Below are positions 42,930-52,891 of a stretch of DNA of 64,000 bases, piece by piece. Source of the stretch: Endocalyx cinctus. Its lineage: Eukaryota > Ascomycota > Sordariomycetes > Amphisphaeriales > Apiosporaceae. The notes under the pieces are model-generated. The model was not told where the DNA came from and made no database searches. It saw only the letters and a list, made by a program, of their open reading frames with translations. The stretch lies in contig BCKC01000013.1 in NCBI GenBank assembly GCA_001600455.1, positions 186,001 through 250,000 on the forward strand, in the 5' to 3' direction. Numbering within the stretch: the first letter of the stretch is position 1; every line of letters starts with the position of its first letter. Made by a program: the position numbers and the translations under genes.

Positions 42930-43600
42930 TTGTAATACAACTCGGCACTACGATTTCATATCACGATAATATAATAGAGGGTACTATCAGGTATGGTTTT
43001 ACCATGGGCGAGACAAGGCATATGGACCTTAGTAACAGCATCTCTCGCGTCAGCTATTCTTTTGGGAGCCTTTGCCTTCGGAACACAGCAGAACAAATCA
43101 GCTGGACTTGTCGTCCTGCAGCTCAAATTGAGATCTCTCTTAGGTAGATCGATCTCGAGAGAGCGCGTGCTCCCAAATACTCCAGCCGTTAAATCCATCC
43201 GAGGTCTGTTTGAGGATAAAATGGGCAACTTCAGAGGATTATCTTATCACGGAGTCACCGATACGGACTGGGAGGCTTTGTTTATATAACCTAATGTGGA
43301 AACGATTCCTAGGCCGGTAATTGATATCAATAGAACCGGATAGTCTCTTGCTCCCCCGCCGCTTGCATTTATCTCAAACATATTCTAACATGCCATAGTT
43401 ATATATTCGAGCCCGTGCATCCCTCTTTGAATTTGTGCTCATCTACCTATATCTTACAAACAGAAACCCCTTTTCAAATTAATATCTTCTCGCCAGACCT
43501 TTATTGACAATGAAAGAGCAAGTTGGATTATTTGTTGACTGGATGTCCCTATATAACGGTACTTTGTTTTCTTCATTTAATGACGAAGAAACTTTGTTTG
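42930..43600. other. Intergenic, overlapping weak frames
   Basis: Frames of 86-98 codons on both strands at 42887-43289 compete for the same bases, none with recognised motifs. Motif R4 lies at about 43345-43370. Confidence 0.3.
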
Positions 43601-43604
43601 TGCC

Positions 43605-43976
43605 CTCGGAAGGACCTGCGAGGCCCTGGATGGCGGCGACTGGAATACGAAATCAGACAATCGCGACAAAATCATGATGCTGGCTGCGCCCTTTGAATTG
43701 AATTCAAAGCCCAAGGAAATCATGCGCACCGAACTCCGTTGGCAGGGCTGTTATTGGGGCGAGAGACGCGGTCTCATCATGGCGTACGAGCAAGACTTGA
43801 ACACGTCTATATATCGTGTCTTCTTCATTGACATACACAACCCTCAGGAGACTCGCCGGGTCTGCTGGGAATTGCATATAGGTGATGTGTACAAAAGCCC
43901 AGGCGCGCCCGTACGGCGTATTCTTCCAAACGGCGCCATGGTAATGCATCAGGAAGGCAGTCTGATTTTCATGCAA
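43605..43976 (+). pseudogene. S9-family serine peptidase (S9D-like prolyl oligopeptidase fold) beta-propeller fragment
   Basis: The open frame contains CEALDGGDWNTKSDNRDKIM then LAAPFELNSKPKEIMRTELR, WQGCYWGE, then DVYKSPGAPVRRILPNGAMV. That string of landmarks (EALDGGD..RD.....APF; L.W.G..WG; DPGSP..R) belongs to the N-terminal propeller of S9D glutamyl-type peptidases, best known from bacteria and plant chloroplasts. Upstream, a stop at 43581 closes the frame, and downstream the match ends near 43973. Neither the catalytic Ser/Asp/His domain nor the first propeller blades are present. It joins directly to unrelated F-box/2EXR-like sequence. The fold call is fairly good; the S9D subgroup is inferred from recalled motifs. 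Confidence 0.65.
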
Positions 43977-43978
43977 TT

Positions 43979-44326
43979 ATGTATGAGCGCCTACTAATTA
44001 TATTTTCCGCAGAGATCCGTATAATAATATATAAATTTCTTATATCAAAGGACCCAACCAAAGTTCGCCCAAGGCGGAGGGGCTCACCGTTGATTCCGCA
44101 ACAGGATCGGTACTTTAAAGGAATATTCGGCCTAATTTTCACCTGTCGTTTACTTTGTGGAGAGGTACAGCCCATACTACACAAACATCTCACTAAAAAT
44201 CCCCATGAGATTAGTATGCGGCATCTAAATCAATACATGAAGACCCGCTTTGTTTCTGTGGATTTGCTTCCTCTAATATACTCAAAAAGCTGGCATCCCG
44301 AGTATAAGATAAGCAATGACGAATGA
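43979..44326 (+). pseudogene. F-box/2EXR-like fungal protein fragment
   Basis: Has the classic opening of a fungal EXR-type domain: FSAEIRIIIYKFLI (compare LPAEIR-IY--LL), then a basic linker and FGLIFTCRLLCGEVQPILHK, the usual second helix pair. The N-terminal extension is peptidase sequence, so its true start is lost. An alternative is an intron ending at TTTTCCGCAG just before IRIII. The stop codon at 44324-44326 is formed by the first units of the adjacent minisatellite. Confidence 0.5.
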
Positions 44327-44382
44327 CGAATGACGAATGACGAATGACGAATGACGAGTGACGAATGACGAGTGACGAATGA
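44316..44382 (+). repeat. 7-bp minisatellite (GACGAAT)n
   Basis: About nine tandem heptamers, GACGAAT with some GACGAGT variants, ending in GAAGCGT. A short inverted patch (CATTCGTCATTCGTCATTCG) lies at 44406-44425. Confidence 0.9.
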
Positions 44383-44425
44383 AGCGTGAGGATGCGACGC
44401 TAGGGCATTCGTCATTCGTCATTCG

Positions 44426-45110
44426 GCGTGTCCACTAATTTGACCGACCAAGTATAACTTGTACAGCTGGCACTAACGACTTTACAGCGGCTTGAGGCAT
44501 GCCAACATTTTATCTTGGAATCAAGTGAAAATACCATATTTCCTTGCTTCCAAAAAGTACTAAGGCCTATTATGGCCATTGTAACATCACGCAATCCATT
44601 CAGATTCCCAACTCCTATTTCCTGCCTTGCGTCCATAATACTTCTTTCGAACGAGTGCTAATTCTGGCCGAGCTCCAAAAAAGATAAATTTAATCTTAAA
44701 AGCTCTATTTCTAGGTATGGGCCTACGATGTAGGAATACGATATTTATCCGAAAATCAGCCGTCGTTTCGCTAAAACAACCCTGCATATATCACTTATTA
44801 TAATAAACTAAGACGTAAACTTTTAAAATTAAACGTTAACTCGAAAAGAACGACGCTAGCGCGAAGAAGAAAGCATCGCAGCCACAAACACTCTAACCGA
44901 ACCTCGAAGCTTGCCATTGATGTGACAACGCACCAAAGCTAACAATTATTTTACTAGCTCACCCGCAAAATTAGGCATTTATCGATAACCGAAGGAGCAG
45001 CGATTATAGGCCGAAGTCCACATTAAATGAATTGAAATAAGGCTGTCAATAAAATATAAGGGGGATAAGTGGGGTATACATGAAACCAGCCTAGCGCCGC
45101 GCTAACAATA
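44426..45110 (+). repeat. Repeat R2, copy B, RIP-degraded
   Basis: The segment 44520-44635 is the inverse of the block at 49825-49908. From 44663 it is collinear with copy A (CTGGCCGAGCTCCAAAAAAG; CGAAAATCAGCCG at about 44750; AAGACGTAAACTTTTAAAAT at about 44814). Relative to copy A, CAA and CAG have become TAA, TAG or TAA-like (CGCCAACGC to CGCTAGCGC; CGTCAGCTC to CGTTAACTC). The coiled-coil gene start seen at 11092 is destroyed here. Confidence 0.65.
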
Positions 45111-45116
45111 AATACT

Positions 45117-45257
45117 TCTTCAATCGTCACTCTTCAATCGTCACTCTTCATTCGTCACTCTTCATTCGTCACTCTTCANTCGTCACTCTTCATTCGTCAC
45201 TCTTCATTCGTCACTCTTCATTCGTCACTCTTCATTCGTCACTCTTCATTCGTCACT
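45117..45257 (+). repeat. 14-bp minisatellite (CTTCATTCGTCACT)n at a gene start
   Basis: About ten tandem 14-mers, the first two with CAATCG instead of CATTCG. Each unit contains ATTCGTC, the reverse complement of the left array's GACGAAT. The array ends five bases before the ATG of the J-domain/zinc-finger gene. Confidence 0.95.
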
Positions 45258-45261
45258 AACC

Positions 45262-47731
45262 ATGGTAATACACCTTCACTTTAGCCCATGGATAGCTTTA
45301 GGTCTATCCTTCTCGTATTCACCTGCAATTCCCGAAGTTAACAAGGCTTTTAAAAAAGCTACACTACATTGTCACCCCGACAAGCGCAGACTCGTTAATA
45401 TTCCTCCCAATAGGTGGCCAACCATTGATCATTTAATAGCCTCGCGGGATTATTTTAACGACCTCAATGACGGAGGTATCTTGAGCAGCCTCTACCCACC
45501 TGATGCCTTTGCAGATTTTCCAGAAACATTTCATCCTCAGGAAGCTCTTGGTCATCCAGGCGTCTATACGGAGGCTTACAAAGAAGGCTTTTTCACTTGC
45601 ACTGCTTGCTGTATGGTTATGAAAGCAGCATCTCGAGATGAGCATTTGGCATCGCATAGCTTACAGACCTGCCAATTTTGTGGCGAGATTATTCCAGTAG
45701 GCAAACGACCTGAGCATTACCAGCAGCAACATGGCCTCCGTTCAGATAACGGAGACCTAGCGTCCTACACTTGCCCTTACTGTCGCCGGTGCTTCACGGA
45801 CTTACAAGCACACGTCGACTCGGAACATAGATGTGATTGTCGAGCAGAAAATGAGGAGTGGGAAAATCATATTATTACGCAACACACTTGTTGCCAGACA
45901 TACCATCGAGACATAGTCCGACATTTTCAAGAAGACCACGACTGTAGATGTCGAAACTTTGAAGATTATAACGACTTTGCAACCCATGTTAAGTTGGATC
46001 ATATATGTCCACATTGTGGCAGGTATGATGCAGATCTTGCAAAGCATACCTTACTCAACCATTTTTGTCGGCATTGCAATGAACTTCAGGATAACCTGTT
46101 CAAGCATGTTGAATCTAGGCACAAGTGTAATTATTGTGAAAATCTGGTTGTTGATTTGGAGCAACATATCCGTGAAATACACCGTTGTCGGCATTGCAAT
46201 AATATATACACAGACCTGGATGACCACTTAAAATCCACTCACTGGTGTGATAAGTGCGCTACGAGCCACAACAATCTTCGAAGTCATCTTAGGAAACACT
46301 GCGAGAAGTGTGACTTTGTCGCTCAAGACCCGGCAGCTAGTCTGCTGAAACATTTACTCAAAACCCATCATCTAAACGTATGTGATTCCTGCGTTTTAAC
46401 TATGCCTCTTTCCAAACAATTCTGGGAACACCTCGACAAATCACATAATTGGGTAATTTGCCCTTTGTGCGAGATTGTCATCGATAAAGCTTGCATCGAT
46501 TACCACCTGGAACAATCACACGGATGGGTAAGGTGTAAAGCCTGCCCAGACTATATGTCTTTCGGTGCGAAAGACCATCTCGCAACTTTTCATACACCGT
46601 TGCCCTGTAAATATTGCTCACAGAGGCTCTCCAAGAAAGCGATAAGAGAGCACCTCCTAAAGGACCACGGCGCAAAGAAATGCCCCTACTGTGACGAGGT
46701 CGATCAGGAGATCCCGCTTGCCAACCACATCCAACAAACTCACCAGCCCAGAAAATGTCTGCTATGTAACGAAGAATTCCCGGCTTGCGAAATACTTGAC
46801 CACTCTCAAAAAGTCCATTCCGTCATACTATGTCCTTACTGTCACTATTTTGGAACGGAATCCGATATCAAGCAACATATATCTCAGCATCATATTTGCT
46901 GTGAGGACTGCACAGGCAGGTATTCAAAATCGCAGCTTCCCATTCACCGAGAGGAAGTACATTCGTGGCAGAACTGCCCCGAATGCGGTGTTCAAATTCC
47001 ACCAGCACGGTTCTCAGAGCATAAGAAGGACCATGAGAAGGACCATGAGCTTAAACGATGTCCTTTCCCCAACTGCATCGGATTCCCTTCTACCGATACT
47101 CTCCCCACGCATATACAGATAAAGCATTCGATTACATCATGTCCATTTTGCGACGCATCTACAGAGGATTTCGAAGCGCATATCATAAACCACATGTCCG
47201 AGTATGATCCAAAGAACCCATGCCCCGAATGTGGGGAGAAGTGTGAGAAGAACCACTTCTTCGCCCATGTTTTACGTCACAGAATCCGCCCCGGTCACGA
47301 CTCTGCCAAAAGAATAGAACAACCGTGCGAAACCAGCAAAGACATCGCACCACAACAGTAGGTCTTTTCAAGCGTATTCGCCCTAACATAGCTAATAATT
47401 TTCAGGCTTGAAAAATTTGTCAAAAACTTTCTAAACCATTGTCAGGTTAGTTGGATTATACTTGATTTAGGAATGAATCATCTCATGCTAATGCGCACAT
47501 AAGGCTCAATTTCCTGAATGGCTTGATAAACAACAACATAGCCAAGAGACAGCTAATCACCATGTGAATGGAAATACCGAGGGAGCAAGCATGCCAAGTG
47601 CGCAAGATTCTAAATGCGAGAAATGCGGACGAAAACAGCACAAATCAAACATGGCCAGACATCGCAGGACGTGTAAGGGATTACCCAAAGATTCTGATGG
47701 AAGCCCGCAATCTAAACGCCGCTGTATCTAG
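45262..47731 (+). CDS. J-domain protein with ~25 tandem zinc-finger-like modules
   Basis: Three exons: 45262-47357, 47406-47445 and 47504-47731. Introns of 48 nt (GTAGGT..TTTTCAG) and 58 nt (GTTAGT..ACATAAG) both keep the frame, giving 787 aa. Residues ~24-38 read VNKAFKKATLHCHPD, helix II plus the HPD of a J-domain, which stimulates Hsp70 ATPase. From about residue 115 to 675 come ~24 modules of pattern C-x2-C-x(8-15)-H-x(3-4)-H, such as CPHCGRYDADLAKHTLLNH and CRHCNNIYTDLDDHLKSTH, joined by one to four residues. They lack the TGEKP linkers of DNA-binding C2H2 arrays, so RNA or protein binding is as likely. Exon 2 adds KFVKNFLNHCQ. Exon 3 adds a last CEKCGRKQHKSNMARHRRTC finger and a basic tail. 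Start context is ACCATGG. No disruption is visible. If the introns are not used the protein ends at 47361. Confidence 0.8.
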
Positions 47732-48270
47732 ACATGGATTTCCCTTTCGTTTGTAAGGGCTTAATTCTCGCAGATGAACATGCATATTACGTCCACGGGA
47801 CCTTCTAATCAGTGGAAAAAATGTCCTAGATCCACGGTTCCGAAAATACCAACTGATATGATATTTGGAAATAGGGGCAAGACTGGTAACACACGTGCAG
47901 ATAACTTCTTCCCACCGCTCTTAGCGATCTTCCCATCTCTTGTATTTTTGCTATTACGTTCCCAGGTCTCTTGTTTACAGTTGATCCGTCATTAAAATGC
48001 TGCTCATCGCTTAACATGCTCAGGTACCAAATACTCCATACACTAGAGCAACACGCGTTTTCACCGCGTTGAAATGCGCAACGAGGTAGTATGAAAACAT
48101 GAGAACCTCCAGGACGGTCTAACCCTATATCGCCTGCCATAGGTAGTCGGCTTAATTTATTAAAATCGTAGACGACTATTACTTTAACCTCTATGAAACC
48201 CCAATAAAAGAAAATGAACAAAATCACACGGCAAATTTATGTAGAACCCACCACTGATGCAAACTCAATT
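47732..48270. other. Intergenic, no gene seen
   Basis: A 133-codon minus frame at 47826-48227 has no recognisable features and overlaps the likely 3' region of the preceding gene. Confidence 0.3.
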
Positions 48271-49644
48271 TTATGCCTCTTCCATTCCACGCGGCTGAGC
48301 ATACTTCAGCAACTCCTCGTCCTTCATCAGCCGGTCGTGGCAGCTCTCCTCGAGGCAGATACAGACCCTCGTCGAGAGCGTCGTTCTTGACCTCCGCGCG
48401 GCTCGGTAGGACAAAAACGAACATGTCCATGTAAGGGTTAGGCCAGCGTAAGGCTTTCGGCACGCCGAAGCCAAAATCGTGCTTCTCGTAAGGGTCCATC
48501 ATCTGCCAGCTGGTGCCGGCAAGGTCGAGGCCCGTGAAGGAATCCCTGTTGACGGCGATCCAGCGGCGGTCCTCCAGGCCGGCGATCCAGTTCGAAAGAC
48601 CCGTTAAGTAGCCCCCGTCAATCGTGTTGATTGAGGTCTGCACCGCCGCCGCCTGCGTGTTCAAATTTCCCTCGGCGACGATCTCGCCCACCGTCCGCGG
48701 CTGCACCCGTGGGAACGCGACAGCGTTGCCGAGGAAGCGCTCCGGTAGTGGCGGGTCTAGCCTCTGTCGCCGGTTCAGCGCATGCACCATGCAAGCCTCG
48801 GCGTCGAGGCCACACCCGAGTAGCGGCAGCTTCGACCGCACCATGCACTTCCAGAGAAGACCCATGGTCGAGTCGTAAGTCGAAACCCAAGTGTCGTCCG
48901 GCATCGAGTCTCGCTTGAGCGCCGCCGCGTTGCTCTTGCTGAAGTGTCACATCCGGCTCTTGATCTCGGGCATCTTCAAGCCCACCGGAGGCGGCGGAGG
49001 AGGCCCACCCGCATCCTTTAGGACGGGAAATTTACGGTCGGGGTCCTTCCACGCCTCCTAGCGTGGTCCTAGTCCCGTCAAAGCGCGTTCGGTCTAAACT
49101 TGCCTCGTCGATTGGCTTGAACGGCGTCTCCTGCATAGCGGCGGCCGAGTTCTCGGCCCAAGTCGTGAAGAAGCCGTCACACCCGGGAGCATCGGAGTAG
49201 TTGTGGTGGATAGTGATGCCGAGGATCATGCCTCCTTTTATAAAAGTTATCTGAAATGTGGGCGATGGCTAAGTCCTCGTCCCCATTATCCCCGGTGGGA
49301 AGAAGAGCTGATTCTCCGTTACGGAATCGGGCAAGATCCCGTTGAACAACTGGACTGGGAAGTCGCGCTCGTCGAGCTGGGAAAAGGTCGGGAACTCGCC
49401 ATAGGCGGCGTGCTTGACGCGTAAGCCCACATCCGGCCCGTGTTAGCGTCCATGTTAAGACCTCCGGTCAAGATGGGAAACTGGCTCAGCGTATTATGCT
49501 CTCGACAACCTTGGCGCGCTCGAGGCTCGACGGTAGTTCAAATACCTCAACCACCAGTACGAAGATCTTGGGCATGAAGTGATCTATGTCCGAGAGGTGG
49601 AACTCCGGTCTGGGCCGAGCCCGAATGTCCTCTATACTGCTCAT
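48271..49644 (-). pseudogene. BAHD-type acyltransferase, multiply broken
   Basis: Read on the minus strand from an ATG at 49644, pieces of a PF02458 acyltransferase appear in the right order. First RPEFHLSDIDHFMPKIFVLV. After a frameshift near 49510, LSQFPILTGGLNMD. After another near 49430, GEFPTFSQLDERDFPVQLFN. Then a TAG at 49269-49271, and ITIHHNYSDAPG with the catalytic HxxxD. A frameshift near 49040 is followed by KMPEIKSRM and a TGA at 48947-48949 replacing Trp. Then NAAALKRDSMPDDTWVSTYD, and DFGFGVPKA, the DFGWG motif. A last frameshift near 48370 leads to VCICLEESCHDRLMKDEELL and the natural end at 48271. The enzyme would transfer acyl groups from CoA, as in trichothecene 3-O-acetyltransferase relatives. 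At least two stops and four frameshifts make it dead. The sequence is strikingly GC-rich compared with both flanks. Confidence 0.8.
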
Positions 49645-50640
49645 AACTATTTAATGAGTATACTCTATGATATGGGCTAAAGGTTTCGACTTAAAAGAGA
49701 GCCTTAAAGGGGTAGTGCCATCTTAGACTGGGGCACACTTAAAGCCAAGCCTGACTTTACCTGCGCTCATGACGCAATAACGTTGCCGTGGATATCATAG
49801 GATATCCTAATCGGTGAGACAGGAAGCAGGAGTTGGGAGTTTGAATGGATTGCGTGACGCTACAATGGCCATAATAGGACCCAGTACTTTTTGGAAGCAA
49901 GGAAACATGTGGCGCGCGGTCTGATTGATTTTACTCCGGTATACGAATGTGGCTAGCGTGAGATAGTATTAATTAGCGCCCTTACTTTTTCAGCAAGTCA
50001 GGCGCTTTAGTGGCTGATGGTTTGTTCTTATTTACTACTGTAGAAGCTCCGCTTATTGATCTATCTCTTCATCATTCGGAATCGTTTATGCACGGACGTC
50101 AAGCGATTATAAACCGCTTGATTTCTAAAAGTGCCATTTAGATGTTATGTACCCCTGTATCAATATGTACGCCAGTTTATCTAAATTATCTAAGATAGGG
50201 GCCGTCTGAATTCTCTATGGACCATATTATATGATACGTACTTAAAATGATCGACACACCTTTCAGATAACGAACCGGACTTGACCCGCCATTCGTCTTC
50301 ATCTATGCCAAACCAGTAACTGATCTGTTCTTAGACTCTGTTGACTGTGCCGTGTCTCATCTCCGTGACATTTAAATTTACCTCTATTTGCAGCGTATTT
50401 GGAAGGTTTTGGTCAAAATTATCATAACATATTGTCCGAGGCCTCGTGGACCGACCATCGAGAATATCCCCACGGAGTGGCAGCGCCGTAATCTCCGACG
50501 AAAACGTGCCCCGGCTAATGATGTCTTACAAGAATAAAGTATAAATTTCCGCGTCCAACTCCTTTTACCGTAGAAATTATACATGATGTCCGAACTTCTC
50601 CGCCACCTAACTGCGACTTGAGATATATCGAGCACCGAGC
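49645..50640. other. Intergenic with repeat R2 copy C
   Basis: Positions 49825-49908 (AGGAAGCAGGAGTTGGGAG, then AATGGATTGCGTGACGCTAC and the GGCCATAATAGGACCCAGTA block) match the inverse of 44520-44635 closely and copy A near 10335. An 83-codon minus frame at 50384-50635 has no family features. Confidence 0.45.
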
Positions 50641-51105
50641 TTATTCGTTTGGATACGTTGCTCCAGTGACGTAAATCCGGGCCACCTCCGACAGAACATT
50701 CGACAAGTCGTCCTTAGATACTATATCTTTCATAGTGCCTTCCACATAATCAAGACGGAGGCGGAAAAGTAGTTCTGCTGCATGTATTCCCACGAGTTGT
50801 GAATAGTTCCACCTTTCTTCGCTGGGATATCTTACGTCTCGCATCATTTCAAAAACCTCAGCACCTATCTCATGCTGGACGAAGGACAAGGCCATTGATA
50901 CTTTCATATCATCCAGTTGGATATAATCTATAGCTTTCCCGCTATACTTAGCGATGATATCTTCCATGGTTCTGTTACGAACCAACAGTTCGACGGCCAG
51001 GAAAATGGGCCAGAGCAAAGGAATAAGAAGGTTAGCCCAACCAGTGGGGCTTAACGGAAGAACCACGGACCGAAGGTCACGTGACCCAGCTCCCAAGGGC
51101 ACCAC
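50641..51105 (-). CDS. Hypothetical fragment, 154 aa
   Basis: After an artefactual-looking start, which overlaps the putative LTR, the frame contains a hydrophobic segment (NLLIPLLWPIFLAVELLVR), then soluble helical sequence (MSLAL-type: KVSMALSFVQHEIGAEVFEM, RYPSEERWNYSQLVGIHAAE). Coding texture is good but I do not recognise the family. It is probably an exon or truncated gene. Confidence 0.3.
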   Translation of the reverse strand: MVPLGAGSRDLRSVVLPLSPTGWANLLIPLLWPIFLAVELLVRNRTMEDIIAKYSGKAIDYIQLDDMKVSMALSFVQHEIGAEVFEMMRDVRYPSEERWNYSQLVGIHAAELLFRLRLDYVEGTMKDIVSKDDLSNVLSEVARIYVTGATYPNE

Positions 51106-51430
51106 TGAGCCAGATGAGCGGGTGGCTCACCAGGACCAGTACTGAGCCGGGTGAGCCAGTACAATTGGAATAAGGAATGAAGATGTATATAAGGGTGGGC
51201 ATTTCCTATGTATCTAGTCAGTCATTACTTCTACAGTTATCAATCTAAGTATAAGTCTTCAGCTACATCGAAGCCTTATTGAGTCGAGGAAAATCTCACA
51301 CGACCCTTATTACCACCTTGGTTACACTGTCCACCAGCTACTTCCTCATCTTGCACTTATTTACCCTACAAACACAAACCCCAATAAGATACTAGGCCAA
51401 TCTACGCATTAGGTAGCCTAGGTCGTGACA
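51075..51430 (+). mobile_element. Probable solo LTR of a retrotransposon
   Basis: The right boundary AGGTCGTGACA and left GGTCACGTGACC give short inverted ends compatible with a TGTCACG..CGTGACA LTR whose first base has mutated. Inside, short GAGCC repeats (ACTGAGCCAGATGAG; ACTGAGCCGGGTGAG) precede a TATATAAGG box at about 51187. A C/T-rich leader with ACTTCTACAG-type motifs follows, the layout of a fungal LTR promoter. No internal retroelement genes or second LTR are in the window and no clear 5-bp duplication is seen. Confidence 0.45.
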
Positions 51431-51708
51431 GGTTCCTTCTTCGCGCGTGTAAGGGGTCTGCACGTGCTAAACAGAAGTGACATGTTTACCTCACGTCCCA
51501 GATCTCAAACAACACTTTCAAGGTCGATCGCCCATAAGTTTGCTATGTTGTTTTGCCGCCGCAATTGCCACATCTTCAAGTTTCGCCCTAATTGCAACAA
51601 GCCCCTCTGATAAAATAAAGGCAAGTTTTGAAAGGAAAATGAAATAAATAGATAGGGTCGCATATGTTCTTATTGTTGCTTATCTTGAATGTTCTTTGAG
51701 CTTGTTTA
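51431..51708. other. Short intergenic spacer
   Basis: A 61-codon plus frame overlaps the end of the putative LTR without recognisable features. Confidence 0.25.
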
Positions 51709-52074
51709 CTAAAGGCGTGCTAGGCTGCACACCGGAAAAGTCTTTTCGTACACGGTAAAGATGTTGCTCATGACGGAGGCCAAGATGGGTGACTGGCTCG
51801 CAGCCAGATCTGGCACGACGAAGGAGAACTTGAGCCGGTACGAACCCGGCGCCCGACATGAGAGGCGTGGAAAGTTAAAAACGTAGCTCTCTTTATTATT
51901 CCCTTTGTCGACAAACGGAGACGATACGGTCATGCCTATAAGCTTTTGCCGGTAGTCCTCTAAAGCCGAGCCATCCTGATCACAAATGGCGCAATGCATC
52001 ACTATTTGGCTTTGCCGTGTCCGACTGAAAATATTGGTAATTGAAACTGCGGGGTCCTTGGCCATGATCTGCAT
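51709..52074 (-). pseudogene. Velvet-domain protein fragment
   Basis: The 121-codon frame carries the second half of a velvet domain. LIGMTVSSPFVDKGNNKESY corresponds to the G..VSS....D......F stretch of VosA/VelB-type proteins. FNFPRLSCRAPGSYRLKFSF is the diagnostic F-FP-LS-R-G-YRLKFS block, and SNIFTVYEKTFP matches the terminal (S/D)-FTVY-AK-FPG strand. Velvet factors control development and secondary metabolism in fungi and bind DNA with an NF-kappaB-like fold. The first half is abnormal and the end diverges (VCSLARL), so it is an isolated fragment. Confidence 0.6.
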
Positions 52075-52148
52075 GATGGGCGGGGGTCAATTGATTTCGA
52101 GAGTAACATAAGCCAACTATTTTTGTAGACTTGACGCAAATCAGCTTA

Positions 52149-52152
52149 AGTC

Positions 52153-52188
<36 letters not shown>
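52149..52188. repeat. T-run/A-run hairpin
   Basis: A run of more than 20 T is followed at once by about 14 A. The pair is bracketed by AAGTC and GTGACTT, so the strand can fold back perfectly. A flanking GACTTCC..GAGTCGCTT adds partial inverted repetition. Confidence 0.7.
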
Positions 52189-52190
<2 letters not shown>

Positions 52191-52611
52191 GTGACTTCCT
52201 AGAGAGTCGCTTAATAAGAGTTTCTCGTTCACTATCAAATCCGATTCTATACTACATCCATTTCATTGCCAAGAAACCCCGTGTCCTTCATTTTATACTT
52301 CATGATGAATTCGAGTTTTCGTTCTATACCTTATGTCTACCTACGAGCTCATACTAGACAGCCGGGTTAGTAACGCATTACCTAAGCGATCCATAGGTAA
52401 AGAGTATGATCGAAGCACTTAGACTTGTTCTCAACATCAGGACATTAGTTAGTAGTTAGATGAGGGATCGTGGTAGCATCCTTTCCACCAGAATATCGTG
52501 TCTCGGCCATATAAAGAAGTTCTCAGATAGAAACAGCTGCTTCAACTACGGGTAGGTAAATCTTCTTCTATTTAACAAGGATTAACACAGCGTGAGCTCG
52601 GTTCAACAGAG
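52189..52611. other. Intergenic, no gene seen
   Basis: No open frame or recognised repeat. Confidence 0.3.
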
Positions 52612-52806
52612 CTAACGAGACTGGCCTGTTTCAGTCCACGTGGCTATGTTTTTCGCAATGCTTGCCAAGTCTTCCGGGCCCTCCGCATAAAAGCAAAGGA
52701 CGTCGGCTAAGGGATAAAGCAGTTGAGAGTATATCATCGCATCCGCTTGTGCTCGCGATAGGGATGTCGGAAGGTGATTCTCTCTTGTTGGGTAGCAGCA
52801 CGGCAT
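52612..52806 (-). pseudogene. Short fragment of a large fungal protein
   Basis: The frame reads SRAQADAMIYSQLLYPLADVLCFYAEGPEDLASIAK. The DA-YSQLL-P--DV-CF-A pattern is familiar from N-terminal regions of large fungal proteins associated with patatin or NLR-like architectures. Too short to assign. Confidence 0.35.
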
Positions 52807-52891
52807 TGTGATCCTGGGCTGTTCGCGAAGAACCGCCGTCCCAAGCCAGACGCGCCCACCTAGGTATTACCCCACTAAAGCCCGCAGCCAC

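Noticed and set aside
42887..43289. Plus and minus frames of 86-98 codons after the pogo element
   Set aside because: The first overlaps the transposon's right inverted repeat, and no domain or homologous pattern could be seen on either strand.
44316..44382. Short regular repeats that could suggest a CRISPR array
   Set aside because: Units are head-to-tail without spacers and the genome is eukaryotic; it is a minisatellite.
48618..48950. Overlapping open frames on both strands inside the acyltransferase
   Set aside because: High GC content opens all frames. Only the minus frame with the BAHD motifs is meaningful.
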